The notes beneath the pieces were generated by a model. That model saw only the letters and a list, made by a program, of their open reading frames with translations, was not told where the DNA came from and did no database searches. From Acidobacteriaceae bacterium TAA 166 (GTDB taxonomy: Bacteria; Acidobacteriota; Terriglobia; Terriglobales; Acidobacteriaceae): a stretch of 64,000 nt of DNA. This document shows, piece by piece, positions 50,631-58,395 of this stretch (its first letter is position 1; the number at the start of each line of letters is the position of its first letter). The translations under genes and the position numbers were made by a program. The stretch is taken from assembly GCA_000421065.1 (NCBI GenBank), contig ATWD01000001.1, positions 3,774,001 to 3,838,000 of the forward strand, written 5' to 3'.

Positions 50631-52553
50631 ATGAGCGAGAGTGGAGTGAGCGGGGCCGAAGCCCTGCCGGATGTGAAGAGGTTGTTTCAAGGATCGCCGG
50701 TGCTGTGCGACGGAGCGATGGGCACGATGCTCTACGCCCGCGGTGTCTTCATCAATCGCAGCTATGACGAGCTCAATCTCTCGCAGCCCGACTTGGTGCG
50801 CGAGGTTCACGCGGAATATCTGCAGGCCGGGGCCGAGGTGGTTGAGACCAATACCTTTGGCGCCAACGCCTTCCGTCTGGAGCACTATGGTCTTCGCGAC
50901 AAGGTGCGCGAGATCAACCTGGCCGGAGTAAATCTGGCCCGGCAGGCGGTCAACCAGATCCGCGATAAGCAGGCCTCGGAGGCCTTCGTGGCCGGAGCCA
51001 TCGGTCCGCTCGGGGTCAGGCTTGAGCCTCTCGGTAAAGTCGGGCTCGATGAGGCACGGGCGGCGTTTGCCGAACAGATCGCGGCCCTGGCCGGAGGAGG
51101 TCCGGGCATCGGCGTCGACCTTCTCTCGATCGAGACCATGACCTCGCTGACCGAGGCCGAGCAGGCCATCATCGCCGCGCGCGAGGTCGCCCCCGGTCTT
51201 CCCGTCATCGTGATGGTGACGGTGGATGAAGACGGAAACTGCCTCGACGGCTCCTCTGCCGAGACCGCCGCGAGGAGACTGACGGCGGCGGGTGCCGACG
51301 CCATCGGCTGCAACTGCAGCTCCGGTCCGGCGACGGTACTCAGCGTAATCGAACGGATGCGTCCGCTGACCTCGCTGCCTCTGGCCGCCATGCCCAACGC
51401 GGGGATTCCACGGGCTGTCGAGGGAAGGACGATCTACCTGACCTCGCCCGAGTATATGGCGAGCTTTACCCGCAAGCTGGTGAAGGCGGGTGCCTCCCTG
51501 GTCGGCGGCTGTTGCGGAACCACCCCCAGCTATACGCGGGCGATGCGGGGGGCTCTGCGGGCTCTCGATGCGATGGAGAGCGGGGCGGGAGTCATGGAAC
51601 GCCGCGTGGAGTCCGCTGAATCGGCGGCGAAGGTCTCGCCCCCACCGCTGGCCGAGCGTTCAAAACTGGGTTCGATGATTGCGAGCGGCGAATTCGTCTC
51701 CATGGTCGAGATTGTTCCTCCCAAGGGAATCGACTGCTCGAAGGAGATCGAGGGAGCGCGCATCCTTCACCGGCTCGGAGTCGATGTCATTAATGTCCCC
51801 GATTCGCCGCGGGCCAGCGCGAGGATGAGCGCGCAGAGCCTGTGCGTGCAGATCCAGCAGAACGTCGGGATCGAGACCATCCTGCACTACACCTGCCGTG
51901 ATCGCAACGTGCTGAGCATTCAGAGCGATCTGCTGGGAGCTTCGTCGATCGGGCTGAAGAACATCCTCTGCCTCACCGGCGATCCTCCCAAGCTGGGCAA
52001 CTATCCGGATGCGACCGCGGTCTTCGATGTGGATGCCATCGGTCTGGTGAATATTGTGCGAAATCTTAACTGCGGCCTCGATATCGGCAAGAACTCCATC
52101 GGCGAATCGACCGGCTGCGCCATCGCGGTCGCTGCCAATCCCGGCGTCCCCGACATCGAGCAGGAGCTTCGCCGCTTCGCCTACAAGGTGGAGGCGGGAG
52201 CCGAGTTCGCGATTACGCAGCCTGTCTTCGATCTGCGTCTGCTCGAAGAGTTTCTGAAGCGCATCGAGAGCTTCCGGATCCCTGTCATCGCGGGTATCTG
52301 GCCGTTGACCAGCCTCCGCAATGCGGAGTTCATGAAGAACGACCTGCGCCTTGCTGTTCCCGACGAGATCATGACGAGAATGGCCGCCGCAAGTTCTCCC
52401 GAGGCTGCTCGTGCCGAGGGCGTTCGCATCGCCCAGGAGATGCTCGAAGAGGCCAGGCCTATGGTGCAGGGAGTACAGGTCAGCGCTCCCTTCGGCAAGG
52501 AGAAGTATCTGGCCGCGGCCCGGGTGTTAGGGCTTGCAGAAAGTGGCGTCTAG
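50631..52553 (+). CDS. Bifunctional homocysteine S-methyltransferase / 5,10-methylenetetrahydrofolate reductase
   Basis: A 640-aa fusion. Residues about 15-310 are the cobalamin-independent homocysteine S-methyltransferase fold with zinc cysteines in GCNCSSGP (near 226) and GGCCGTTP (near 292). Residues about 345-640 are MTHFR (VSMVEIVPPKGID, NVPDSPRASARMS, LCLTGDPPK, FAITQPVFDLRLLEEF), a FAD enzyme that reduces methylene-THF to methyl-THF. The methyl donor for the first half need not be methyl-THF. The fusion is known in acidobacteria and firmicutes. Its stop overlaps the xseB start (TAGTG). The 5' leader (50473-50630) has a small TTATCT/AGATAA hairpin, but no SAM riboswitch consensus was seen. 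Confidence 0.92.
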   Translation: MSESGVSGAEALPDVKRLFQGSPVLCDGAMGTMLYARGVFINRSYDELNLSQPDLVREVHAEYLQAGAEVVETNTFGANAFRLEHYGLRDKVREINLAGVNLARQAVNQIRDKQASEAFVAGAIGPLGVRLEPLGKVGLDEARAAFAEQIAALAGGGPGIGVDLLSIETMTSLTEAEQAIIAAREVAPGLPVIVMVTVDEDGNCLDGSSAETAARRLTAAGADAIGCNCSSGPATVLSVIERMRPLTSLPLAAMPNAGIPRAVEGRTIYLTSPEYMASFTRKLVKAGASLVGGCCGTTPSYTRAMRGALRALDAMESGAGVMERRVESAESAAKVSPPPLAERSKLGSMIASGEFVSMVEIVPPKGIDCSKEIEGARILHRLGVDVINVPDSPRASARMSAQSLCVQIQQNVGIETILHYTCRDRNVLSIQSDLLGASSIGLKNILCLTGDPPKLGNYPDATAVFDVDAIGLVNIVRNLNCGLDIGKNSIGESTGCAIAVAANPGVPDIEQELRRFAYKVEAGAEFAITQPVFDLRLLEEFLKRIESFRIPVIAGIWPLTSLRNAEFMKNDLRLAVPDEIMTRMAAASSPEAARAEGVRIAQEMLEEARPMVQGVQVSAPFGKEKYLAAARVLGLAESGV

Positions 52554-52822
52554 TGGCGGACTTCGAGCGCAAACTCGCGGACCTGGAATCGGTCGTGGAG
52601 CGCCTGGAGCAGGGCGATCTGTCGCTCGAAGACTCGGTGCGGCTCTTCGAAGAGGGAATGAATCTCTCCGAGAGCTGCAAGAGCGAGCTTGAGGCCGCCG
52701 AGGGAAGAATCCAGGTGCTGATGGACCGTGGTGGCGGCAAGATGGCGGCCCAGCCTCTGGCAGTCGAGATCGATGTGGAAGAAGATCCCGACACGGACGA
52801 CGATCTGGAAGACGAGGAGTAG
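52553..52822 (+). CDS. xseB: Exodeoxyribonuclease VII small subunit
   Basis: An 89-aa protein from a GTG that overlaps the preceding stop. The helical hairpin core FERKLADLESVVERLEQGDLSLEDSVRLFEEGM is characteristic of XseB, which forms a complex with the XseA catalytic subunit. It has an acidic C-terminal tail (EEDPDTDDDLEDEE) longer than in typical 80-residue family members. No xseA is in the window. Confidence 0.93.
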   Translation: MADFERKLADLESVVERLEQGDLSLEDSVRLFEEGMNLSESCKSELEAAEGRIQVLMDRGGGKMAAQPLAVEIDVEEDPDTDDDLEDEE

Positions 52823-52833
52823 TTTCGCCCGGT

Positions 52834-53859
52834 TTAATGTTCCTGAGCCGGATCGCTGGCCCAGTAGCTCGTTCTGGCCGAAACCGTGAGCTGGGGATAA
52901 TTCGGCAGCCGCACCTGAAGCGGATGGAGGCCGGGCTCGGACGAGGTTGGGGTGAAGGTCAAAGTGTATCGGTTGTGGAGATGACTTCCGAGCATGGTCA
53001 GTTTGTCATCCAGTTCATGCTGGTTATTGAACGCTGCAACCTCTCCACCTGAGAGCGTTGCAACCTCAGCCGCGACATTCTTCTTCATCGCATCCAGAAT
53101 CATTCCCAACGGCTCGCTCAGGTTGAAGTAGCCGGTATAAGTTCCATTGGGCAGCGTGATGGGAGGGTTGGAGTGCGGCTTCTCCGTGAGCGAATCCTTG
53201 ATTCGAGTCTTCTGCGGAGAAAACGTCAGGGTGTAGATCGCGGTGTTGGTCTCGCCCGTCATCCGGACGACCTCTTTCGCGGCCGTCTTGCTGCCGAGAT
53301 CGAACGGCTGCGAGATCAATAGAATCGCCCGGCGGTTCGTGGCAGGCTGTTTTGCCAGCAACGCGAGCGCGTACTTCAGGCTGTCCATGATGGCGGCGCC
53401 ATCGTCTCCAGGGTCGGGATGATTGATGGCGTCGGTCCACTCCTCGATATTCGAGGTGAAGGGCGAGGCGGCCTCAGGTTTGCTGTCGAAGTTGACCACG
53501 GCGACCTGGTTGGGGGCCTTCCCCAGCACCTCGGCCAGCATGGTCTCGAGGTTGCGATACTTTTCGAACTCATGAACGGCCGCGCCTCCCGTCTGCAACA
53601 ACACGACCAGCGAGAGCGGCTGCGTGGCGTCATCATCAAGGTGAAGCTTTTGGGGAACGCCCTTGTCCGTCAGGAGGAAGTCATCGGCGTGGAGAGAGTA
53701 GACCGTCTCTCTGGAAGAGGTCTGGACCAGCGTGGGAACGACGACCAGCCTGGTCGTCGTCTGGAGCGTGGACGGCGCGGGGGAAGCATCGTTTTGCGCG
53801 AAGAGAGGACCGGCGCCTGCGAGCAGAAGAGCGGCGGTCGTAAGAGACCTGCGCATCAT
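52834..53859 (-). CDS. Secreted VWA-domain protein of the acidobacterial VWFA-related type
   Basis: A 341-aa protein with a signal peptide (ending GPLFAQ) and a beta-rich region (TTTRLVVVPTLVQTSS, DFLLTDKGVPQKLHLD) leading into a VWA-like domain (residues 80-230: VAVVNFDSKPEAA, ATNRRAILLISQPFDLG, ETNTAIYTLTFSP). This arrangement matches the VWFA-related domain set expanded in acidobacteria. The metal site is weak: the first Asp of DxSxS is not present (VVLLQTGGAAV), so it may not bind Mg. Role unknown, probably protein-protein contacts. It starts 26 nt from the end of the polyprenyl synthase gene on the same strand and is convergent with xseB. Confidence 0.83.
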   Translation of the reverse strand: MMRRSLTTAALLLAGAGPLFAQNDASPAPSTLQTTTRLVVVPTLVQTSSRETVYSLHADDFLLTDKGVPQKLHLDDDATQPLSLVVLLQTGGAAVHEFEKYRNLETMLAEVLGKAPNQVAVVNFDSKPEAASPFTSNIEEWTDAINHPDPGDDGAAIMDSLKYALALLAKQPATNRRAILLISQPFDLGSKTAAKEVVRMTGETNTAIYTLTFSPQKTRIKDSLTEKPHSNPPITLPNGTYTGYFNLSEPLGMILDAMKKNVAAEVATLSGGEVAAFNNQHELDDKLTMLGSHLHNRYTLTFTPTSSEPGLHPLQVRLPNYPQLTVSARTSYWASDPAQEH

Positions 53860-53884
53860 GCAGGAATGATACTAAGATTCGGGG

Positions 53885-54886
53885 CTAACGGTTGCGGCTG
53901 GTGACGAAGCCCGGAACCCACAGCAGCGCCCGCTTGGCATCGGAGGCCGGGAGATCGGCGACGGACTGGCGCGCGACCTCGGCGTAGGCACAGGCCGTAT
54001 CCATCGCGTATTCGATCGAGCCATGGCGTCGCAGGATCTCGAGGATCTGCGGATGGGAGACGCCGGTGAAGCTGCGGTCGGCCAGAACCGTGCGGATGGC
54101 CTCGCGATCGGCCCCGGTGCCCCGCTCGAGCGCATGAATGACCGCCAGTGTAGCCTTGCCCTCGCGAAGATCGCTGGCGACCGGCTTGCCCAGGACGTCC
54201 TCGGTGGCGGTCAGATCGAGCACATCGTCCACGATCTGGAAGGCGAGCCCCAGGTTGCGCCCGTACTCGCCGAGCCGGGCTTCCACCACCGTTGCGTCGC
54301 CGAAGCTATGCGGCGTAATGGCCGCGCCCAGCTGCATCGAGACCTTGAACAGGCAGGCGGTCTTGCGATAGATCAGGTCGAAGTACTCTTCTTCGTTGAT
54401 CAGGTGGCCGAGCTTCTCAATCTGCAGCAGCTCGCCTTCGACCATCTGCTGGGTCAGCGAAATCAGCAGATCGAGTACATGGAAATTTCGCTCCTCGAGT
54501 GCCGAGGAGAAGGCCTGCATGTAGAGCCAGTCGCCGGCAAGCACGCACTTGGAGTTGCCCCAGGTGGTGTTCGAAGAGGGTCGCCCGCGCCGCGTATCGG
54601 CCTCGTCGATGATGTCGTCGTGCACCAGCGTCGCGGTGTGCAGCATCTCCACCACGGCTCCCAGGCGGATGCGGTTGTGGACGGTCGAGCCCAGCGCCTT
54701 CGCCGCCAGCAGAAGCAGCAGAGGACGGATACGCTTCCCTCCGCCCGAGATCAGGTACTGAGCAATGTCCGTGATGACGGCCACGTTCGATGCCGACTGG
54801 CGGGAGAACTCCTGCTCGATAGCGGCAAGGTCGTCCCGGAGAAGGTCGAAGACCTCGGCAGCGGTCGCGATGGAGAGTGTGCTCAC
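53885..54886 (-). CDS. All-trans polyprenyl diphosphate synthase
   Basis: A 333-aa class I isoprenyl transferase. First Asp-rich motif DDIIDEADTRRGRPS (from residue 90) and second FQIVDDVLDLTATEDV (about 215-230), with GGGKRIRP near the N-terminus for diphosphate binding. The short side-chain-size residues before the first motif suit long-chain products (heptaprenyl to octaprenyl), used for the menaquinone or ubiquinone tail; the exact chain length is not readable. Repeat copy E lies just upstream. Confidence 0.92.
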   Translation of the reverse strand: MSTLSIATAAEVFDLLRDDLAAIEQEFSRQSASNVAVITDIAQYLISGGGKRIRPLLLLLAAKALGSTVHNRIRLGAVVEMLHTATLVHDDIIDEADTRRGRPSSNTTWGNSKCVLAGDWLYMQAFSSALEERNFHVLDLLISLTQQMVEGELLQIEKLGHLINEEEYFDLIYRKTACLFKVSMQLGAAITPHSFGDATVVEARLGEYGRNLGLAFQIVDDVLDLTATEDVLGKPVASDLREGKATLAVIHALERGTGADREAIRTVLADRSFTGVSHPQILEILRRHGSIEYAMDTACAYAEVARQSVADLPASDAKRALLWVPGFVTSRNR

Positions 54887-54980
54887 TTGGATTCAGAGTA
54901 ACAGGATGTTTATCGAACCGAGAGACCGGCTCGAAAATCGCACGAAAGATTTTCGCGGCTGGTCTCGAAGGATCAAGACG

Positions 54981-55241
54981 ATGGCCCCGCCCGGCCGGGC
55001 CCATTGCGCGTGGAGTCCACCCCAGCGAGGAAGCTCGCTGGGGACCCGGTGCGCGGTCCCTCGTGATGTGTGTACTCCCTTCGGGGCGAGGGCTCCGTTG
55101 GTCGCTTGCGAAGATTCTTCGCGCCGACCAACGGAAGGCTCTCGGGCGTTGCCGTTAGACACGTCACGAAGGGTGCGCAGCCCGCGTGGAGCGCCCAATC
55201 GGCAGGACTGTTCTTTACCCCAAACAACAGATCGATACGCC
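54981..55241. repeat. Palindromic intergenic repeat, copy E (with nested hairpin)
   Basis: The longest copy, between polyprenyl synthase (5' end) and yajQ (3' end). Outer and middle arms follow the common type (GCCCGGCCGGGCCCATTGCG on the left; GACACGTCACGAAGGGTGCG on the right). The inner stem is CTCCGTTGGTCGC / GCGCCGACCAACGGAA. The left arm is interrupted by a perfect hairpin, CCCCAGCGAG-GAAG-CTCGCTGGGG (55020-55043), not found in the other copies. The right edge ATCGATACGCCCTA holds the yajQ stop. Confidence 0.85.
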
Positions 55242-55742
55242 CTAGTTTGATCTAAAGTTGGTGAACTGCAGCTCCACCCCATAGTCCCCGGCACGGAGTT
55301 TTCCCATGACCTGCTGCAGGATGTCGCGATCCTTCGAGACCACGCGGACGGTGTCGCCCTGAATGCTGGCTTGAGCCTTGAGCTTGGAGTTCTTGACGGC
55401 GGCCACGATCTTCTTGGCGTTGTCGGAGGCGATGCCCTGCTTGAGCTTGATCTTCTGGCGTACGGAGGAGTTCGACGCGGGCTCGATCTTCTCGTACTCA
55501 AGATTCTTGAGCGAGATTCCGCGCTTGACCAGCTTCTGCGAGAGAATCTCCTTCACTGCCTCGAGCTTGTACTCATCCTGTGAAGCGAGCTGAATGGTCT
55601 CGGTTCCTTCGAGCTCGATCTTGGACTTTGAATCCTTCAGATCAAAGCGGGCGCCGACCTCTTTCGAGGCCTGATCGATCGCATTCTTGACCTCCTGGAT
55701 CTCTACTTTGCTCACTACGTCGAAGCTGTTGTCGGATGCCAT
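55242..55742 (-). CDS. yajQ: YajQ-family c-di-GMP/nucleotide-binding protein
   Basis: A 166-aa cytosolic protein of two similar ferredoxin-like domains: MASDNSFDVVSKVEIQEVKN, ARFDLKDSKSKIELEG, NAKKIVAAVKNSKLKAQASI, RVVSKDRDILQQVM, ending YGVELQFTNFRSN. YajQ proteins bind c-di-GMP in Xanthomonas and nucleotides elsewhere; a diguanylate cyclase at 46866 makes a local link possible but not proven. Its TAG stop is the inner edge of repeat copy E. Confidence 0.93.
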   Translation of the reverse strand: MASDNSFDVVSKVEIQEVKNAIDQASKEVGARFDLKDSKSKIELEGTETIQLASQDEYKLEAVKEILSQKLVKRGISLKNLEYEKIEPASNSSVRQKIKLKQGIASDNAKKIVAAVKNSKLKAQASIQGDTVRVVSKDRDILQQVMGKLRAGDYGVELQFTNFRSN

Positions 55743-55779
55743 ATTTGTTTCCTTCCCGTAATTTCAAAGCTCTATTATC

Positions 55780-56637
55780 TCAGGCAGCTGGACGGGTCGA
55801 GGGGAAGAGGCGATGGAAGTTCTCCGTCGTTGTTGCCGCCAGCTCCTCCGGTGAGATGCCGCGAACCTCGGCCAGGGCTGCTGCGGTGTGCGCCACCAGG
55901 GCGGGCTCGTTGCGCTGGCCGCGAAAGGGGATCGGCGCAAGGAAGGGAGCGTCAGTCTCGACCAGAATGCGATCGGAGGGAGCGAAGGCGGCGGCCTTGC
56001 GAATGTCCTGTGCCTTGGGATAGGTCAGGTTGCCCGCGAAGGAGAGATAAAAACCCAGGTCGAGCGAACGCCGGGCATCGTCGACGTTGCCGGAGAAGCA
56101 GTGCATGATGCCGCCCAGTCCCGAAGGCCGCAGATGCTCGGCGATGAGCGCGATGATGTCGGCCCAGGCATCGGCCGCTCCATAGCGTTGCTTCGACTGC
56201 GGCGTGGCCAGCTCCGAGGTGCGGCAGTGGATAATGATGGGCTTGCCGACCTGGACAGCGACGTTCATCTGCGCGACGAAGGCCTGCTGCTGAAGTGCGA
56301 TCTCCGGATTCTCAAGATGGTAGTAGTCCAGACCGATCTCGCCGACCGCAACGCAACAAGCATGCGAGGCCAGCCGGGTAAGTTCATCCAGCGCCTCGGG
56401 AGTAGCATGGTGCGCCTGCTCGGGATGAATCCCCGCACTCGCGTAGATCTTCGGCAGCCCGTCGCCGGAGAGGGTCGTCGCGAGATTGAGCGCAAGGTGC
56501 ATCTGAGAAGGATCCTGCCCGATGCCGATCGCCAGGATGGTCCTGACGTTCGCGTTCCAGGCGCGGCGCAGAACCTCGTCGCGTTCGGTGGGGTGGTGGG
56601 TATAGAAGTCGAGGTGCGCGTGCGAGTCGATGAGCAT
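55780..56637 (-). CDS. TatD-family metal-dependent hydrolase/DNase
   Basis: A 285-aa protein starting at ATG 56635-56637 with MLIDSHAHLDF, the HxH metal motif at residues 6-8. Other ligands: VGEIGLDYYHL (Glu), PIIIHCRTSE (His), LGGIMHCFSGN (His) and LVETDAPFLAP (Asp). These mark the TatD nuclease family (3'-5' exonuclease in DNA repair and oxidative damage), although family members also hydrolyse small molecules. The frame opens 8 codons earlier but the core starts here. The 5' end lies 80 nt from the divergent cupin gene at 56717. Confidence 0.92.
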   Translation of the reverse strand: MLIDSHAHLDFYTHHPTERDEVLRRAWNANVRTILAIGIGQDPSQMHLALNLATTLSGDGLPKIYASAGIHPEQAHHATPEALDELTRLASHACCVAVGEIGLDYYHLENPEIALQQQAFVAQMNVAVQVGKPIIIHCRTSELATPQSKQRYGAADAWADIIALIAEHLRPSGLGGIMHCFSGNVDDARRSLDLGFYLSFAGNLTYPKAQDIRKAAAFAPSDRILVETDAPFLAPIPFRGQRNEPALVAHTAAALAEVRGISPEELAATTTENFHRLFPSTRPAA

Positions 56638-56716
56638 GGTGTCTCTCCTCATCATATCCAAGGGGGTACAAGGCGATCACGACGTGTCTTCACGGCCTTC
56701 GGCTAAGATGGCGGGC

Positions 56717-57193
56717 ATGAAAAACTTCAATCGCCGTGATCTTTGTGTCGCGCTCTCGGCCCTGGCCGCCGTGGGCAGCCTCTCCTCCTCCGATGCGGAA
56801 GCACAATCGAAGTCCGACCAGGTCCTGTCGAAGTCGCGAACCTGGACCTTCGATTCGCTGCCCGCCAGGCCCAGCTCGAACGGCGGAGCCAGCCGCGCCG
56901 TCGTGCAGGGCTTGTTGGCGACGGGAGAGGCTGTCGAGGTCCACGAGACCACTCTGCCTCCCGGCAAGATGCCGCATCCACCCCACAAGCATGTTCACTC
57001 GGAGTTCCTCTTCGTCCGCGAAGGTGACCTCGAGGTGAACAGAGATGGCACCAAGTCCAAAGTGGGACCCGGAGGGGTGATCTTCAACGCCTCCAACGTC
57101 CCGCATGGTCTGAAGAACATCGGCACGACGCCGGCGAACTACTTCGTCATTGCGATCGGAAAGCAGTCTGTTCCCGTTCCCGTCGAGATTTAG
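56717..57193 (+). CDS. Tat-exported cupin protein
   Basis: A 158-aa protein with a twin-arginine-type leader (KNFNRRDLCVALSALAAVG) and a cupin barrel: metal motif PHPPHKHVHSEFLFVREGDLEV and second motif NASNVPHGLKN with the final His. The His-rich first motif suggests bound Fe, Mn or Zn. Substrate is unknown. The upstream ATG at 56708 is also possible. A second exported cupin lies at 36262, with a different loop pattern. Convergent with the alcohol dehydrogenase gene across the truncated repeat copy F. Confidence 0.82.
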   Translation: MKNFNRRDLCVALSALAAVGSLSSSDAEAQSKSDQVLSKSRTWTFDSLPARPSSNGGASRAVVQGLLATGEAVEVHETTLPPGKMPHPPHKHVHSEFLFVREGDLEVNRDGTKSKVGPGGVIFNASNVPHGLKNIGTTPANYFVIAIGKQSVPVPVEI

Positions 57194-57244
57194 AATTTGC
57201 CGAGGTTGTATCGAACTAAGTTCGAAGCCTTGACCTTTGGAAAG

Positions 57245-57340
57245 GCAATGGGTGGACTCGATGCGCGGTCACATCGTGACGTGTATATCGCCTTCGGGTG
57301 AGGCTCCGGTTGGTCGCTTGGAAATATCTTCACGCCGACC
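57245..57340. repeat. Palindromic intergenic repeat, copy F (truncated, runs into the alcohol dehydrogenase gene)
   Basis: Only the left arm and loop are present: GCGCGGTCACATCGTGACGT then GTATATCGCC, then CTCCGGTTGGTCGCTTGGAA around the loop and ATCTTCACGCCGACC at 57326-57340. The complementary right arm is missing: the sequence passes directly into coding DNA of the gene on the minus strand. The stop codon TGA and the two preceding codons (Ser, Ala) of that gene fall inside the repeat. Confidence 0.75.
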
Positions 57341-58343
57341 GTACCCGGATTACGATCTTGCCGAAGCCGCCATGCTCGAGCCGGTCGAAGGCTTTTCGCG
57401 CCTCCGCAAAGGAGTGGACCGAATCGATCACCGGATGGAGCTGCCACTGATCGAACCTGCGCAGCATGTCCTCCAACGCCCTTCGCGGGCCGACCGAGAT
57501 GCCGCGCAGCACCGCGTGCTTCTGAATGGCCGTGAAGAGCGGAATCGTCGCATCGAAACCGTCGATGACGCCGATGATGGAGATCTGTCCTCCCACGCTC
57601 AGAGCTTTGAGGGAGCGGGTCAGGTTCGATCCTCCTACGACCTCAAGCACCTGATCCACACCTTCCTTCGCGGTCGCGGCCAGCACCTCTTTCTCCCACT
57701 CCGGCGTCTTCGCGTAGTTGATGGTGTCATGCGCTCCGAGTTGTCTCGCCCGCTCCAGCTTCTCATCGCTCGAGGAGGTGGCAATGACCGTGGCTCCTGT
57801 GGCGGCAGCGATCTGGAGACCGAAGAGCGAGACCCCTCCCGTCCCCTGGATCAGAACGGTCTGGTCTGCGGTAAGACCGCCCTTTTCGACCAGGGCGAAC
57901 CACGCCGTCAGGGCAGCGCAGGGAAGTGATGCCGCCTCATCGTCGGTCAGATAAGTGGGAGTCTTTACGAGCGCCTCTTCGGTCAGCACCAGATACTCGG
58001 CTAGAGCACCGGGGATGGTATTGCCCAGCGTGTAAAGCGACTCCTTCGACGTCGGCTGTCCGTCAATCCATCGTGTGCAGTAGTTGGTGATAACGCGGTC
58101 GCCCACGCGAAAGCGATGGGTATCCGGGCCGAGCGCAACGATCTCGCCGACCGCATCCGCCACCTGGGTCATGGGGAACTCGAGGTGCGGATTGTAGCTT
58201 CCGTCATAGAGGAGCTTGTCGCGATAGTTCAGCGACACCGAAGCGATGCGCACCAGAGCCTCGCCAGGTCCGGGCTCAGGTTGAGGAACGTCATTCAGAA
58301 CAAGGTTTTCGCGGCCAAATCCTGTGAGCTGCCATGCTTTCAT
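57330..58343 (-). CDS. NAD(P)-dependent medium-chain alcohol dehydrogenase (quinone oxidoreductase-like)
   Basis: A 337-aa medium-chain dehydrogenase: N-terminal GroES-like half (VLNDVPQPEPGPGEALVRI, SLNYRDKLLY) and Rossmann half (LIQGTGGVSLFGLQIAAATGATVIATSSSD). The zinc ligands of true alcohol dehydrogenases are absent in the usual positions, so it fits the zinc-independent quinone-reductase/enoyl-reductase group. Substrate unknown. The final residues RSA and the TGA come from the truncated repeat copy F; the family-like end is likely VIRVR. ATG 58343 starts directly with MKAWQLTGFG. Confidence 0.85.
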   Translation of the reverse strand: MKAWQLTGFGRENLVLNDVPQPEPGPGEALVRIASVSLNYRDKLLYDGSYNPHLEFPMTQVADAVGEIVALGPDTHRFRVGDRVITNYCTRWIDGQPTSKESLYTLGNTIPGALAEYLVLTEEALVKTPTYLTDDEAASLPCAALTAWFALVEKGGLTADQTVLIQGTGGVSLFGLQIAAATGATVIATSSSDEKLERARQLGAHDTINYAKTPEWEKEVLAATAKEGVDQVLEVVGGSNLTRSLKALSVGGQISIIGVIDGFDATIPLFTAIQKHAVLRGISVGPRRALEDMLRRFDQWQLHPVIDSVHSFAEARKAFDRLEHGGFGKIVIRVRSA

Positions 58344-58395
58344 ACTTCATCTCCTTCTGGGTTTGATGATGTTTGAGGCAGGCGGCTGCTGCAAA

